From Bugulina stolonifera (taxonomy: Eukaryota > Bryozoa > Gymnolaemata > Cheilostomatida > Bugulidae), in NCBI GenBank assembly GCA_935421135.1, contig OW285187.1, positions 30,009,818-30,073,817 of the forward strand: a DNA stretch of 64,000 bases, in the 5' to 3' direction. Made by a program: the position numbers and the translations under genes. The notes under the pieces are model-generated. The model saw nothing but the letters and a program-made list of their open reading frames with translations. It was not told the DNA's origin and made no database searches. Shown here piece by piece: positions 1-22,218 of this stretch (the first letter of the stretch is position 1; every line of letters starts with the position of its first letter).

Positions 1-245
1 TGGATATATGCCTAAATTGATTAGGAATTATCACAAAATATGCATAATTGCACCGATGTGCTACCATAGCACTTGCTTTTTTGCTAATTTTTACCTGCAT
101 GTACATGATTTTTGTACATGAACAAACATTGTAATCTGTTCTTTCTATGTGCATGTATATACAAATGTATACACGTACATATAAATATTCTATTAGTTTA
201 AAATAGCATTTTTATGCATTTACAATTGCTTATCTTGTATTCTAG
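1..245 (+). other. Presumed intron upstream of first visible homeobox exon
   Basis: AT-rich sequence ending in a pyrimidine-containing stretch and AG at 244-245, the acceptor of the first readable exon. No upstream exon was recognised in it. Confidence 0.5.
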
Positions 246-2024
246 AAGACAGTGTCTGAAGAGATTGACTCGCTGTCTAAAGAGGATATTGAGGAGGTAA
301 CTTCTTCTTCTCCCGAGCAAACAGGTAGATCTAAGGCTATACCACTTGCCACATACAGATCTGCAGTCACACATAGTGAGGATAACTCCCATGAGGATGA
401 TGATTTAATGCAAGCTGTAGAGAGAATACAGAGGCAAGCAGCCATCTCAGCAGCTGTGAATCCATGGCGGTACAGCACCAACCACCTACCACCCAGTTTA
501 CTTTTTGGTTTACAAGGTACATATACATACATGTACATGTAGTTATTGTATTCTGTACACAATATTTTCTAATTTTAGAATTACAAATTTATAGCTGTGA
601 ATTCATCTTGTTTCTATCACATACATTGTATAACGTAGGCTACATGACATGAGAAGATAACTCTTGTTGTACATGTGACAATGTGGAATGTACCTTGCTG
701 TGGTAGTAATGTACATACTATACACATGTCTGCCTGATGAAGGGTTGTCTGAAAAACCTTTACGACTGAATAAAATTGCAAACACTGATGCGTTTGGCAA
801 CAGCTTTTGACTCACCATTGTAATATCAAAAGTTGTGGCAACACAAGTTTTGGAAGTGTTTTATCGTTACAAAGGTGAGAGAAAGCGCTTGCTGAAAATG
901 TTCCACAACAGCACTGACTGCCAATTTGTTTACGTAGATCAGTGGTATCAAACGGTGGAGCAATTCTTTTAGACACATGTATATAATGTAATGTGTCTGC
1001 ATGATATTAAAGCTCCAAGACCAGTGGGAAGACGAATCCGAAAGCCAGGAATTGATAGGAAACCCAGACAGGCATATTCGACAAAGCAGCTGGATCAACT
1101 GGAAGCAGAATTTAAGGTAGCAGATGTTGTCTAGTAGCACATGTGGAACTAGTAGATTAGCATACTGAACAGCGTGTGCAGTACATTTCCTGTGAATTGT
1201 AACATCCCTATAACTGTTCCAATACTGACACTTGGCACTGTCAAATGATTGGCACCGCAGATGGTTATGAATATTATGAGGGTAAAATAGGCTAATATCT
1301 GTGATTATGTTAGTCAAAGAGAAAGCAGAATAGAAAATATTGGAGCTAAAGCTAACAATATATGAAGTTGTAATAGTTTAGTGATGGTGGAGCAAACATT
1401 ATACGATATATGTAAAAAAGTCAATTATTTTGGGAATTCTACAATCGTTGATTGCATTTGTTTCTATTGCATGCACAAAACACTGTTTGAGAAAGTTGCA
1501 TATTTGTTATCTGTTGCATACTATGATGTTATTGAGGTAGTCACTCTTCATCCACCACTTGCTTTACAGAGGGACAAATATCTGAGTGTAAACAAGAGAG
1601 CCGAGTTATCTAAAGCGTTGAATCTCACTGAAACGCAGATCAAAACCTGGTTCCAAAATAGAAGGTATGTAGATACAGATATAAATATATATCACCATAG
1701 CAATGCTAAACTTAGCAGAGGAGATACAAGTCTATAAATTCATAGTATTATCTAATGAAAATAATCGTGTTTCATTCTAGAACAAAATGGAAGAAGCAAG
1801 TAGCAGCTAGATTGAAGGTAATACCAGGAGGTACTTCAATATGGCCACCAAGTTCGATCTCCACTCAAAGTGAGCCAACGTGGAACCCGTTCAACTTCCC
1901 AAACTTTCAACATCAAAGCCGAAATAACATTTTATCAGCAGCTAATATTCAATCCTTACACCAACTAGCAGCAACGTATCCGTACCATGAACTCATAGCA
2001 AACTCACATCTCATGAGAAAATAA
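246..2024 (+). CDS. Bar/Tlx-like ANTP-class homeobox gene (5' end missing)
   Basis: Sequence-specific transcription factor, nuclear. Exons read here: 246-516, 1013-1116, 1570-1664, 1781-2024; phases 1, 0 and 2 agree at every junction, giving 237 residues and a TAA stop. The first exon follows an acceptor AG at 244-245 and has no early in-frame ATG, so the start lies further upstream. The homeodomain begins at the Asp of DRKPRQAYS and carries L16, F20, W48, F49, Q50, N51 and R53. Thr47 and Thr54 in the third helix ([14 protein letters not shown]) resemble BarH and Tlx proteins; Tyr at position 8 instead of Phe is uncommon. Only about 60 residues follow the homeodomain. The region before it is Ser/Glu/Asp-rich. 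Introns interrupt the homeobox after residue 21 and inside codon 53. A candidate poly(A) signal AATAAA is at 2312-2317. Family assignment (Bar versus Tlx or another NK-type) needs a tree. Confidence 0.88.
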
Positions 2025-5000
2025 AAGAAGAAGTCTGTTTGTTAGAAATGTTTATATTTTATTTATAGTGAAAGTCAATAGTGAAAATAACACTACATCA
2101 GTGGTATAAAAGAGTTTGCCTTGATATACAAAGTTATTGTACAGCAGTTGATAAATGTACATGTATTCAATAATTATTATTTTGTACTTTTATTTTAATA
2201 TAACATATTTTTGTAGATAATCACTATATTACATGTAAGTGCAGGTGTGTGCAGATGTGTGCAGGTGTATGTTGTAACAGTAGTTAATCGCTGTTGTATT
2301 CTTATATGAACAATAAATTCGCTGATTAACGCGAGCCGGCATGAACAAAGTGTACTTAATCAAACCTTGTCCCTGCCGCAGACGTCAATCAGAGAACACG
2401 TACCGTAAGAGTACCCACAACTATCATAAAGTCAATACCACCATAATGTTAACTCGGCAGTTTCTAAACGGAGTACAGACAGCAGCTGACGCAATGATGT
2501 TATCAAATACATTACTAATAAAACTTTATATGATTGATATTTTAACACAAAATCAAGTAAAACACTATTGTAACACACTTTCGTAATACTACACTTATGT
2601 AATACAATCACATAATGCAATTACAGAATGCGCCTGCATAGGCATAATATATTTTTCAATCCAGCGTCCAGCATTAATCGAAACAGCATACTGACGGATA
2701 AAGTAAAATCTAGTAGTGCAAGTACTATTATGCAAGCAGAATGTATATGTACATGCATATGTAACAAATTGTAGGTACAATGTATTCTTTAGTAGACTCT
2801 GATGATCAGTCTGAAATAGCTTGAAAGCCAAGAAAGAGCTCATTGGCAGCTCAGCAGAAGATTATTAGTGCTGTCCAGATAACGTGAGCCAGACGAACAA
2901 ACTTGAAACAAATATGGAGGTAACCCATGAACAGTTTGTTCCATCTCGCTTACGGTATCACTGCAACCAATATAGCATTCACACTCAGTCAAATCAATTA
3001 TTGATAATTTTTTGTATGTAAGCAGACTGTCGAGTAAATTCAAACTATAAAAAAAGTTAAAACTTGCGAAACGTCTGAGTGATGTGATATTTCTCTTGAG
3101 AGCCATTGAAACTTTGTCGTTGTGGATCCTTCCTGTGACAGAGCTAGTACTCAAATAGATCTCACTTCTATGAATGCGCCAGTCACTAGCAGTGACTGAC
3201 TGAGTGGCAGAGCATATAAACGTCTGGGTACCAGCATGTGGGTATATATACTCCTCTAATCATCTAGTAAGTGTGCCATCCGCGTGTTCTCATATTATGT
3301 TATCAGTGGTGCCACACACCAAAACCAAATAACGTTATCTCTCATTGTTAATTCTCTAGTATCAAATATTGCATTATCTGCTGCAGTTCTGAACATAATA
3401 AAAGGGAGTTAAAATAGGCTAGACAAAGAGTACTTACTAATAATCGTGTGCTCGAGTTTTACTATTGAAGTTATTTTTAAAGCAAGTCCCTGTAACAAAT
3501 TGTACGCTATTTTAATCTATGCCCAATGTTCCGTAGTTTTATTTTTCATTCGTAGTTTATTTGTATCTGATCATCATATTTTAATCATCGAAAGTTTCAG
3601 AGAGTGCTGCTGATAAGCTAATGGCTGAATGGGAGGTTTAAATCATAATAGGAAATGTTGGGTAACGATAAAATCTGCACGCAGATGCAGTTTCCAAACC
3701 ATATGCAAACATATACAATGTATATACATATACATTGTATAATGTAGTACAGTACAGGACTGCAGGTTGTATTCACTTCAGGATGATGGTAGAGATCTGT
3801 TCTTCACAAAACAAACTGAAGTTAGACCAGCATAAAACTCAAGACAGCTGCAAGTATATAATTCTGCTTTGTTTTCATCTGTTTCCAACTGGCTACATGT
3901 CAACATATAACTGCATACAGTATGACTGCAGTGTTGTTCAAATGCCATCAATGAGCATGAAGAAAGGAAAATCCAAGATTAGATTAATATCAGAGAAACA
4001 CACAAATTAGCATGAGTATGACTGAGAGAGAATGTTACTATGTGCAAAAAACAGAACGACATTCAAGATTTAGAGAGGAGGACAGGTCTCAATGACTACA
4101 TTGGCTCAGCTTTCTCTCAACTATCCTCATCACAGCATAATGCAGATGTCATTTCAAATTAAAATGATGTGTTGTTCATCAACCTCCTGTAGTCTGAGGA
4201 TAATAGAATGGGTTAGCAATAAAAAATTAATAGGATACTTTGCATTGATTCGCACTAAGCAATAGTTGTCCTCCCTGACATTCAGTTTTGTATGAAGTAT
4301 TGCACATGGTTTTATTATAAGTACAGGGCAACCTTGTTAATATTATTGGTTTATCCATATAATAATAGTATGGTAGAATAGAGGTCCCAAGACCTAGTAC
4401 CACTCAGTCAATCATGTTGTGGAAGGTGAGCTCTTCCACTCAGGGCATGGTGCTGTATCAATTGACCAATTTCACCATGTTAGTGGATGACTATTTCATA
4501 TGAATTATCAGATGATATCATGACACAATCTTCTTACCATTCTTGAATGAACATTGTTTCCTGCACGGTGCCGGGTGCCTGTACAGGGCGTGAGTTGAAG
4601 GAGAGTTGTGTTATCTGAAGATGTGTGAAAATGTACATGTGGCACAAACACGTTATCAGCTCAGCCTATTTGTAAACAGCTGATAGCTTCTAAATGGACG
4701 CTAACACATTTCACAAAGGCCAGCCGTGTTAGTTTCCTTAGCGAAACTTGTGACAAGTTCATGTTTTGTTAGAAGTAAAAATAATCATTAAATATAACAG
4801 TTTACCAATTATAAATGGGTTGTGCAGTATAACAATAATTTATGTGTTTAACCATTGAAACTCACAGGGCGAGATAATAATATCCTTCCTAGTACTATTT
4901 AATTTTTGATGCTGTAGTTGTGGAAAAATGCATACAGTGGAGGTTAGAGACAGGTGCTGTCCTGAACTTAATAGTATACAAGATACTGGGGGGGGGGTAA

Positions 5001-8000
5001 GCTTCAACAGAATGACTTCACTATCCGTTGGCATGTAGTATCAGCCCACCAGTGGCATTAATTAATATTCAGCTAATAACCAAAGCTGACTCCTAATTTA
5101 CATGTATATATTGGAGTCGTTGCATTCAATATTAACCAATCACAACAGCGCTCCGTCATGCCAGAGAGTGAAAAGATTGCATAGGCGGACAAATGGTGGG
5201 CTGATTTGCTCTAAAATGAGGCTCTGTTGGCCGAAAAAGGGCAATCGGCCTCTCAATGTAGTTGACGCTTTTGCCTCCATTCTTTTTTTTAAAGCTGAAG
5301 AAAAGGAGGAAATGTCGTCTTTGTTGATTATTTGGTGGCCCAACCTCATTGCTCCAATCTCATTACCAGAAAGCAACTAACATGGATGTTAGGCTACTGC
5401 TATAACAGTAGAGGATAGGATGTAGTGTCCAATATTATTTTAGTATTTTGATAACCATACCCAATTATTTTAGTTAGAGGACAGGTAACTATCAACTCGG
5501 TAATGATAACATGGTCTATCAGAACTTTAAATCTTATGTATGTTCTAGTGAACCATCAAATGCAATTGAAGCAAAATTTTATAACCCAATAGTGTTTACT
5601 TAGGACACCCCTTATCATCTACAAGTATAATTGCTCATAATCATCTCAAGTATGTAGTGTAGTCATAGCCATTATCATCTACAACCAGACAATTATTAAC
5701 AGTCAGTCATTTTCTGGTTGTGCAACTGCTCACATAAAATTTCCTAAACCACATGTACATGTATTTTCAAGTGAGCAGTATCTAATAATACGACTTATAC
5801 TTATGTGTTGTATAGGGCATAGTCATATTATATTTCTATACACGGTATACATGTATAATATAGTTACACTCTCAATTTGTTGAGAGACACAGAGCCTATC
5901 AACTATTAATAGGTCTATGTCTACTACAATTAGCACTGGGTGGTATGCGGAAAAATGGTGTTAGAAATTCTATTTTAGCTGTGTGTAGATAATATGCATT
6001 GTGTGTGCATGTACTTGTATGTAGCAGCCTTATTTTGTGTATTGGTCTTGTGCAACTCCAACATGCGCATACCATAGTTTCAAGTTTGTGCTGGATCTGG
6101 TTGGCTTACGTATTGCATTAGCCAATAATTAGTAATTACGTATATATAATGTAGTTCATTGTAGCAAGGAGTTGCAACTCCTTGATTATTCTTTTTCAAT
6201 CAGGAGTTGTCTTCGCCTTACCACTGCAAATTGTCTTATTTTGGAGTTGTATTCTCAGTTAAACAAAATACACGCAATAACCTGCGGTAGTGTAATTGTT
6301 AGAATAGCCTGCGATTCTAAATTTACGAAATAATCAGTGAAAAACAACACAGCACACGTGTTACTACAAACATTTCATAGGAATTACGATAGATCTCGCA
6401 CTATTCAACCCAAGCCGAAGGAAGAAAATATTGTCATTGATATTGTTCTAAGTTCTATCTAGTCCATTGATTTGAAAAAGAAAATTTCTTTTGGAAGTGA
6501 AACCGACATCATTCCTATCAGACTAAGGTCAGATGCAGCATAATATATATTTTAGGTTAAGTGTTCAAGTTAATAACAAAGTTCCCATGGAATTAGATTA
6601 CCATATAATGTAAAACAATCACATTAATGTGATACGTTTTAATTTTAGATTTGTATTATTTTTATTTTTTTTTATATTCATTAATATTGAATTATTTTTA
6701 ATTTTTACAATTTTTTTAATTTTTTTTTATTTAAAATTAAAAATACAAAATTGAAATACAAGTATTTAGCCTAATACTAAACTATCACCGACTATGATTG
6801 ATAAATTAATAATTTTAATTTCAATTTGTTGACAATAAATAACAATTAGCCTATAGTTAGTATATTTATTATCACACTCAATCGAATTTGAATCTAAAGA
6901 AATTAACTTGAGTTGGGGTACAAAAATTAACTAAACTGATTTTAAGTCGCAGAGGAAAGTCAAGAACGTGTTTTAGCTCATAATTTTTTATATTCATATT
7001 TATCTTTTATTATGCAGTACAAAATTTAATTAGTTGAAGTTAATTATTCTGTAAAAAAATACAACCAAAATGTAGGCTATAATAATAATAGAATGTAGGC
7101 TAATGCCGTATGCTAGATTTTTGTGACTAATTTCATTATAGTAAATTGTTAATAGAAACGAAACTGGTCTTGGCTTAGCACCTGCACAATATTAGGCCTA
7201 ATGCAGGTGGAATGGCAACCCAAGCACATGAATTTCCAGAGCTTTTAACCGCTAGGCCACAGCTTCTCCCTAGGACTAGTAACATCACAAACAGTCTACA
7301 AATAGTCGTTATTTTGATCGTAATAGTCAAAGTGGCATATTTAGTTTAGACGCAGGGTAGTAACATTAGACCACACAGCAGGAAAATATTTGTTAGATAT
7401 TGATGGAAAAAGGTGAATTTTTACTATGAAGTGAAGATTCTGTCATTAAGCTACTGGGAGAGCTTGCTTGTCATTGCTCAAATTACGAGCTTGTTTTAGC
7501 TTTCTCTAATTTTCAAAACCAGTTTCTAACACTAGGTTAAAATAGACCAACACGTTTTACTAGTACTTATCTGGAGACATCATGCTAAATCACTATAAGC
7601 CATGCAGAGATATATAGATATGTGTCCTGCATAGTGTGCAATAGTACACATGTTGAGTATCTACACGTGTATGTGGGCCATGACAATTTGTGATTGGTGA
7701 TGTCACTGACAACATTGGAATGTGGTCTCGGTGTATAAAATATAATATGGAAATTTGTGTATAAACTCTGCAGATAACACCATTCTAATATTCATAGATA
7801 CAACCGTAGCTACATTTTATACATTGCACTATGTTGTCATTCCGAATACCGAATTCGGCTCATACAACTATAAAAACAATAGCTGTATATGGTATACATA
7901 TGAGCCTAATGCCATATTATCACTAACTGTCAAACTTTGCAACACGTAAGTCTATTGTATATGTTTGCAATACACTTAAAAGTTATGAGTTTCCACGTAT

Positions 8001-8304
8001 GAAGTAAAGGGTTATGATGTAGACTGTATACAGACTGTTATAGTATAGGATTTCATTAGAGTTCTCACTGTTTCAGGCATGGTAATATGTCATGTCATGT
8101 TGCAATTGAACGCTAGTCATGTACTGTGTACTATGTACTTCGTCTTCTTTTGAACTTGTATCTATCCAAGTCATGAAAAGTAACATGTTATTTTAACAGA
8201 CTGTATACTGTGTTTGTTGTTGGAATATATAATTGCAATTCGTAAGATAAAGTTTTGGTTTTTGCAGGTTCAACTCTAGACATCAAGTACCCGAATAACG
8301 TAGC
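2025..8304. other. Intergenic region between homeobox gene and GMDS
   Basis: No gene recognised in 6.3 kb. It holds the homeobox 3' UTR, a G-run at about 4987-4997, a strongly AT-rich low-complexity stretch at about 6640-6760 and a tRNA-like fragment at 7200-7265. The stretch 5100-5380 is open on both strands and somewhat GC-richer, but no family was recognised. An acceptor-like tttttgcag ending at 8267 may start a GMDS 5' UTR exon. Confidence 0.6.
7200..7265 (-). repeat. tRNA-derived SINE or tRNA pseudogene fragment
   Basis: On the minus strand TGGCCTAGCGGTTAAAAGC (about 7241-7259) fits a pol III A box, and GGGTTGCCATTCC (7210-7222) is a weak match to a B box at about the right distance. 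No clean acceptor stem was found, so this is a decayed tRNA-derived sequence rather than a working tRNA. Confidence 0.45.
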
Positions 8305-17162
<8,858 letters not shown>

Positions 17163-20100
17163 AATCAACCAACAAACCTACAAACTAGGTGTAATCTCCT
17201 GTTGAATAGATCTTCATGTGTTTATCTACCTGTTTAGTATCACAATCACATCATGGTATTACGCATTATGTATACATTTATACATTTTCACTCTGCTCAC
17301 TACAGCCATTCCATCAAAGGTAGATTTATGTGCAAAATTTGAATTGCAATCCAACTGAGATGTGACTTTATATGACTTGTTGAACTGAGGTAAATGATTT
17401 TTCAGTAATTACATTATTATAGTTATTATCTACTGTATGTTATCTATTGCACTATTTGTTTAACCAATCTTTGAGTTGTAGCAATATGAATGTGTAGCAT
17501 TTCTATAGCTTCTGTGATATAGGCCTTACTTCTCTTCATAATATTTATTTTAGTGAATTTTAACTTTATGTGGGAAAATTTTTATTAATTTTTTTAAATA
17601 TGATCTGCTGTAGAATAATCATATTAAAGGTTTAAAACTAAATTATAGTAATCTAATAAAGATTTCTACTTTAATTAAATTTATTCCAGTGTGGTTTGAG
17701 GGGGCAGTGTTGCTGGGTGTGTAAGCAGTCCAAGAAGTATTCTAAGGGGGGTTAGGGACCCCCAACACCTTGTAATCACAGCATTCTCTTATCATTAGCT
17801 AAAGCTGCTGCTACCTAAAATATCATAAATTACATTTACACTTCATTTAACAAGTTTCAAAAATCATTTAACAAGTTGATGATTACGCTATTAACCTATT
17901 ACTCCGTCAAAAAATAATTTCTAAACGGCATCCTAATATTATAGTAATGCTATACAAATATTTTTTTCCTTTATGTACATGAAATATTAGGTATCACTAT
18001 TTGAATTATTAAACTAAGTACAATAATAACAACATAAACATTGTCTAGAAATAATAAATGGTGGCTTATTCACATGGTGATTATGACATGTATGTAACCT
18101 GAATTCTGCTGAGATACCAGAATGCAGGCCGTTGGTGACACATTTCTATATGAATTCTGTAATTCAAAGGAGCACTTAAAAATATTTTATATCAACATTG
18201 GTAGCTAAAACACATGATCTGCACACAGCTGCATTTATTTTGTACAAATCATTGCTTTGTATCTTTTAAAAGAGAAAAATGTATTTGACAAATATTGAAT
18301 ATGATATCTCTGGCAAATTAAACATGCAGCTTTACATTAGAAATAAGGCTATTTGTCATGTCACCAATTTATTGTTTGCTCTAAACTTCTCTAATTGAAT
18401 AGAGAAAGAAGTGAAGAGGTGGGGATATCAACGTAGTAAGTAGACAATTAAGGCCATTAACAAGACCAAATCAGGCTTGATATATCAAAGCTATTCTATT
18501 GTGCCTTCAGGCATTGCCAAAAACACTAACCAAACAGTAAGGCACTTTTAATTTCAACAAATGTGATCAAAATGCTTACTTAGTGAGGCCGTATAAACAC
18601 TTGACCATTCCTTCAAATATATGAGAATCTACACTGATCAAACCTGCTGTTATTTTACAAAAAATATTCTTTCACAAATGTATACATTAAACACTGCTGC
18701 TGAAATCTTAGAAGTAATTATTATAGTTATACACATGTGTGTGTTTAAACAACATGCATTAGTTGCCAGATAGTAACTACTTTTTTATAATCCACTGTAA
18801 CAAACAGTACTACAATGTATGTTATAGGTAGAGTGATAAAAAGGGCCAAAACTGGATTTGGAATAATTAGAATTAATGTGTCTTTGTGACGGTGGGTCAA
18901 TTTTTTTATATTCTGCGCTCCCATTCACATATCGTCTTGACGACACCTAAAGTAGATCTACAGACACTAGAATAGTATTTTGTTCCTAATACATTTCAAT
19001 GCTTCATAGTTAAGTAATTCTTTGAAAATATTAATCATTAACTTTCGATGATTTTTTGCTGACTGAAAATTTATAAAATTTCTGTAGTCTGAGGGTGAAT
19101 TAGGTGAAGAAAATATCTTATCAGGTCTCATCAATTATTTGTAAAACATTGAGCTAATCAAAGGTCAGGTTTTCTAATATCTGTGCTACTTACTGGCTAA
19201 TGTGAAATTGAAATTATATCATTACATAATATACATGTACGTACTTATTCATAAATTGTTCATCAGTAATTATTTAATATACACAGCACATCTATCTGAT
19301 AGTATTGAAAGAAATTCCGTTGAGAACCACTAAAAGCCAGCCAGTTTAAAGTAGCTGTTCTGTGGGTGGTTGCACTAGTCATACTTTATCAGGTCAATGT
19401 GGCTAAAACTTGACCGAGAACCAGAATTGTAGTTTACTGTAAAACAAACATGCAAAATTCAGCTACTTTATTATACAGTACAGATTTAGGTATCAGAGTG
19501 TATAGAGAAGTTAAAATAGAATGTATGATTGAAGAATGAATGGCACTAGTTAATGTAGTCTCACGCTTCAGTGTAGAATAAATACCACATAGGTGGTAGG
19601 GATTTTACCTGAAGACCGCAAAAGTTGAAAAAATGTCTGTTCACACAGTGTTAGACTAGTTTCTTGTGTCTTGGGTGGGGTAAAATTAACCTTTTGTATT
19701 AAATTTTAAATCTTCATCTGGTATTATACATGTATATACACTTATATATATGTATAGCTATATTTGGAATTTTGACATGGACCTAAGCAAAAGAGCCTTT
19801 AGCCCCAACTTTTTTGTATAATTGACTTGTGGCTGAGACACCATAGATGCCAATAGTTGCTGTCATTACATCCCATTTATTAGATAATTCTATATTTTAG
19901 ATTGATCATTACAGTAAGACAAACACAATCAGTTGCTGTTACCCATGCTCATCAATATAAGCAAAGAATATCAACAAGTCAACTCCAGCAATGTTTGTTT
20001 CATCAATAATATTATGTTTACAATAAAAGGTAAGACACAAACGAGCCCAAATGCATCTCATTCTACTGTCATTTCAAATCTTAACAAAAGATCGTCTGCA

Positions 20101-22218
20101 AGTCGTTGTAATTACATCAACTGAAAAGTCTTGCACAGCGAACACTGTTACAATGCCAGATAAATGTGAAAATTATATTTCTATTCTGCATGTAGTTAAT
20201 TACTGTAAAATGTCTATCAGCTTTGCTTATGCTTGCAGCTGATAATTGGACATTTTAATAAAAAAAAATGCAATTAATTTTTTAATCATGTAGAGAAGGG
20301 GACAACCAGTTTTAGCTCTGTATCACGTCGATCTAACTACAAATAATCAAACCATTGCACCAATGTAGGCTACAGTTGTACGTACCAATCTACATTAAAC
20401 ATCTACCAGCTCCTGTCATACTTATTATCGTCTGCAGACGTTCACAAATTACTAAATGCTTAGTTGGTGAAACAACTCTCAAATTCTGACTATATACAAG
20501 TACAATACATACCAGGAATACTGTTCCTGAAACAGACCAGAGCACAAATAACTCATCTCCATTGTCTGTACAAATCTATGTATGTAATAGTTCTAGACAA
20601 TATACTACATGTAATATACTAATCTACTAATACATATATGGATATGGATATCAACGCTGTAGTACTCACACTGTTCAAACTGGCACTATGGAAAGACATC
20701 AATAAAACGATTAGATCTAAAAAAAGCTAGATTGCTTCAGCACTGTATTTTATCTCTTAGGAATATTATGTGAGAGCTAGAAAATATGTGAATTGGAAGA
20801 TTCGGGGTATTGCTTGTATTATACCAAGAGCCAAGATACACTACAAGGTCCCTAGCTGTTCAGTAAGGGAACAGCCTGTAAAGACAAATTCGAAAGTTGA
20901 GTTATAGAGAAAAAAGTTCTTCTGTGCTTACTTGGTTCAATTCAGCACACTATGACATGTAGATGAAGTATCTTGTTTCTTATTAGAAATACATTTATAA
21001 GACTTTTTAACTGAAGTTAATTAAGGTAGGTTTTTATTATTCTAACTTATTCAACAAAGGAATGGTAGAACGGAACCAAGACCTCTTCCAGCTCTTAAAA
21101 CTCTGAAGTAGAACAAGACAATAGTTCCAGATTATAATTGGTTTGTAATTTTATTGACACAAATCAATCAAAATATTATAATTTTAAGGTAAGAAGCTGA
21201 AGTATGTATTGCAATAAATAGGTGATTAAAGCCTGTTGAATTTAGCACAAGTAATTACAGTTGCCTATAGAGTTGTCAATTTTTTGGGGCTACTTGATGG
21301 TTTTTCTAGTAGTACAATTTAAAGGATGTACAGGTTAAACAGGTGGTTTTTTACACACAGCATCTGAGCTATTTCAATACACAAAACAGTATGTTGAAAA
21401 ATAAATTCAGTTCAAGTAGAGCCCAATTAATTAAGACCATTAGTGCTTGTAAATATTGGTAACGTTCATTTTTTACAATTGCATGAAATATCATTGAGAG
21501 TGTCAATGTTGTGGGTATTGTAAATAAATATCATTAGTCAAACCTATTCAATTGCTTTGTTTATTGATGTTGTGACATTTTTGGCCCCTTTTAAGAGAAA
21601 CAAACATAATTTGTTGACAATCTTAAGTGCCGTGTTGTGTCAAAAATATTGACTATTTCTTATTACAAAACCTGTGTGTTGTCTTTTTAGTCAGCTCTCG
21701 GATATGAACAAAAGACGATCGTTTATCAAAAGCAATTAGTGTTGTCAGCTATGTATGGTGCATAATAATGAGCATGTATTAAATAAACATCTAACATTGC
21801 TCAGAACATGTCATTCAAAAAGTCAAATATTAGGAAGAAAACGCAGCAATGCTCTCAACGCTGGAAATGTTATACAGAAGCTGTCAAAATAAATCTGCCA
21901 CGAGTCAATACATTTTACTTTACCAATATACGTGTGTATCAAACAGACCAAAGGCAAACAATATTGTTATTACAAGATCTATTATGCAAAACTAAACCTA
22001 TAATTTACAATAAAACAATAGAGTCAGCACATTTAGATACATGTACATTTATGTACTAAAACCTATTAATTCAATATAATTCTATATCATATGCTTGCAG
22101 AGACAACATTATTTTAAATAATATATTATATGTATATATATTGACATTTCAACTCAAAAAATATAGTAACAAGATATCAGTTATGGCATCAAAATGAATG
22201 GAAAAGATTTATGCAGGT
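17163..22218. other. Intergenic region between GMDS and the forkhead gene
   Basis: Five kb with no recognisable exon. It holds the GMDS 3' UTR with AATAAA at 17655-17660, a G/C-richer patch at about 17695-17775 of unknown origin, and the presumed 3' UTR of the convergent forkhead gene just below 22219. The short open frames here have no recognisable homology. Confidence 0.6.

Noticed and set aside
3712..3742. Near-perfect AT palindrome (ATACAATGTATATAC and its mirror)
   Set aside because: Explained by the general TACAT/ATGTA word bias; no element borders.
5102..5380. Open frames on both strands of the same stretch
   Set aside because: No splice-consistent neighbours and no recognisable family; overlapping frames on both strands suggest chance.
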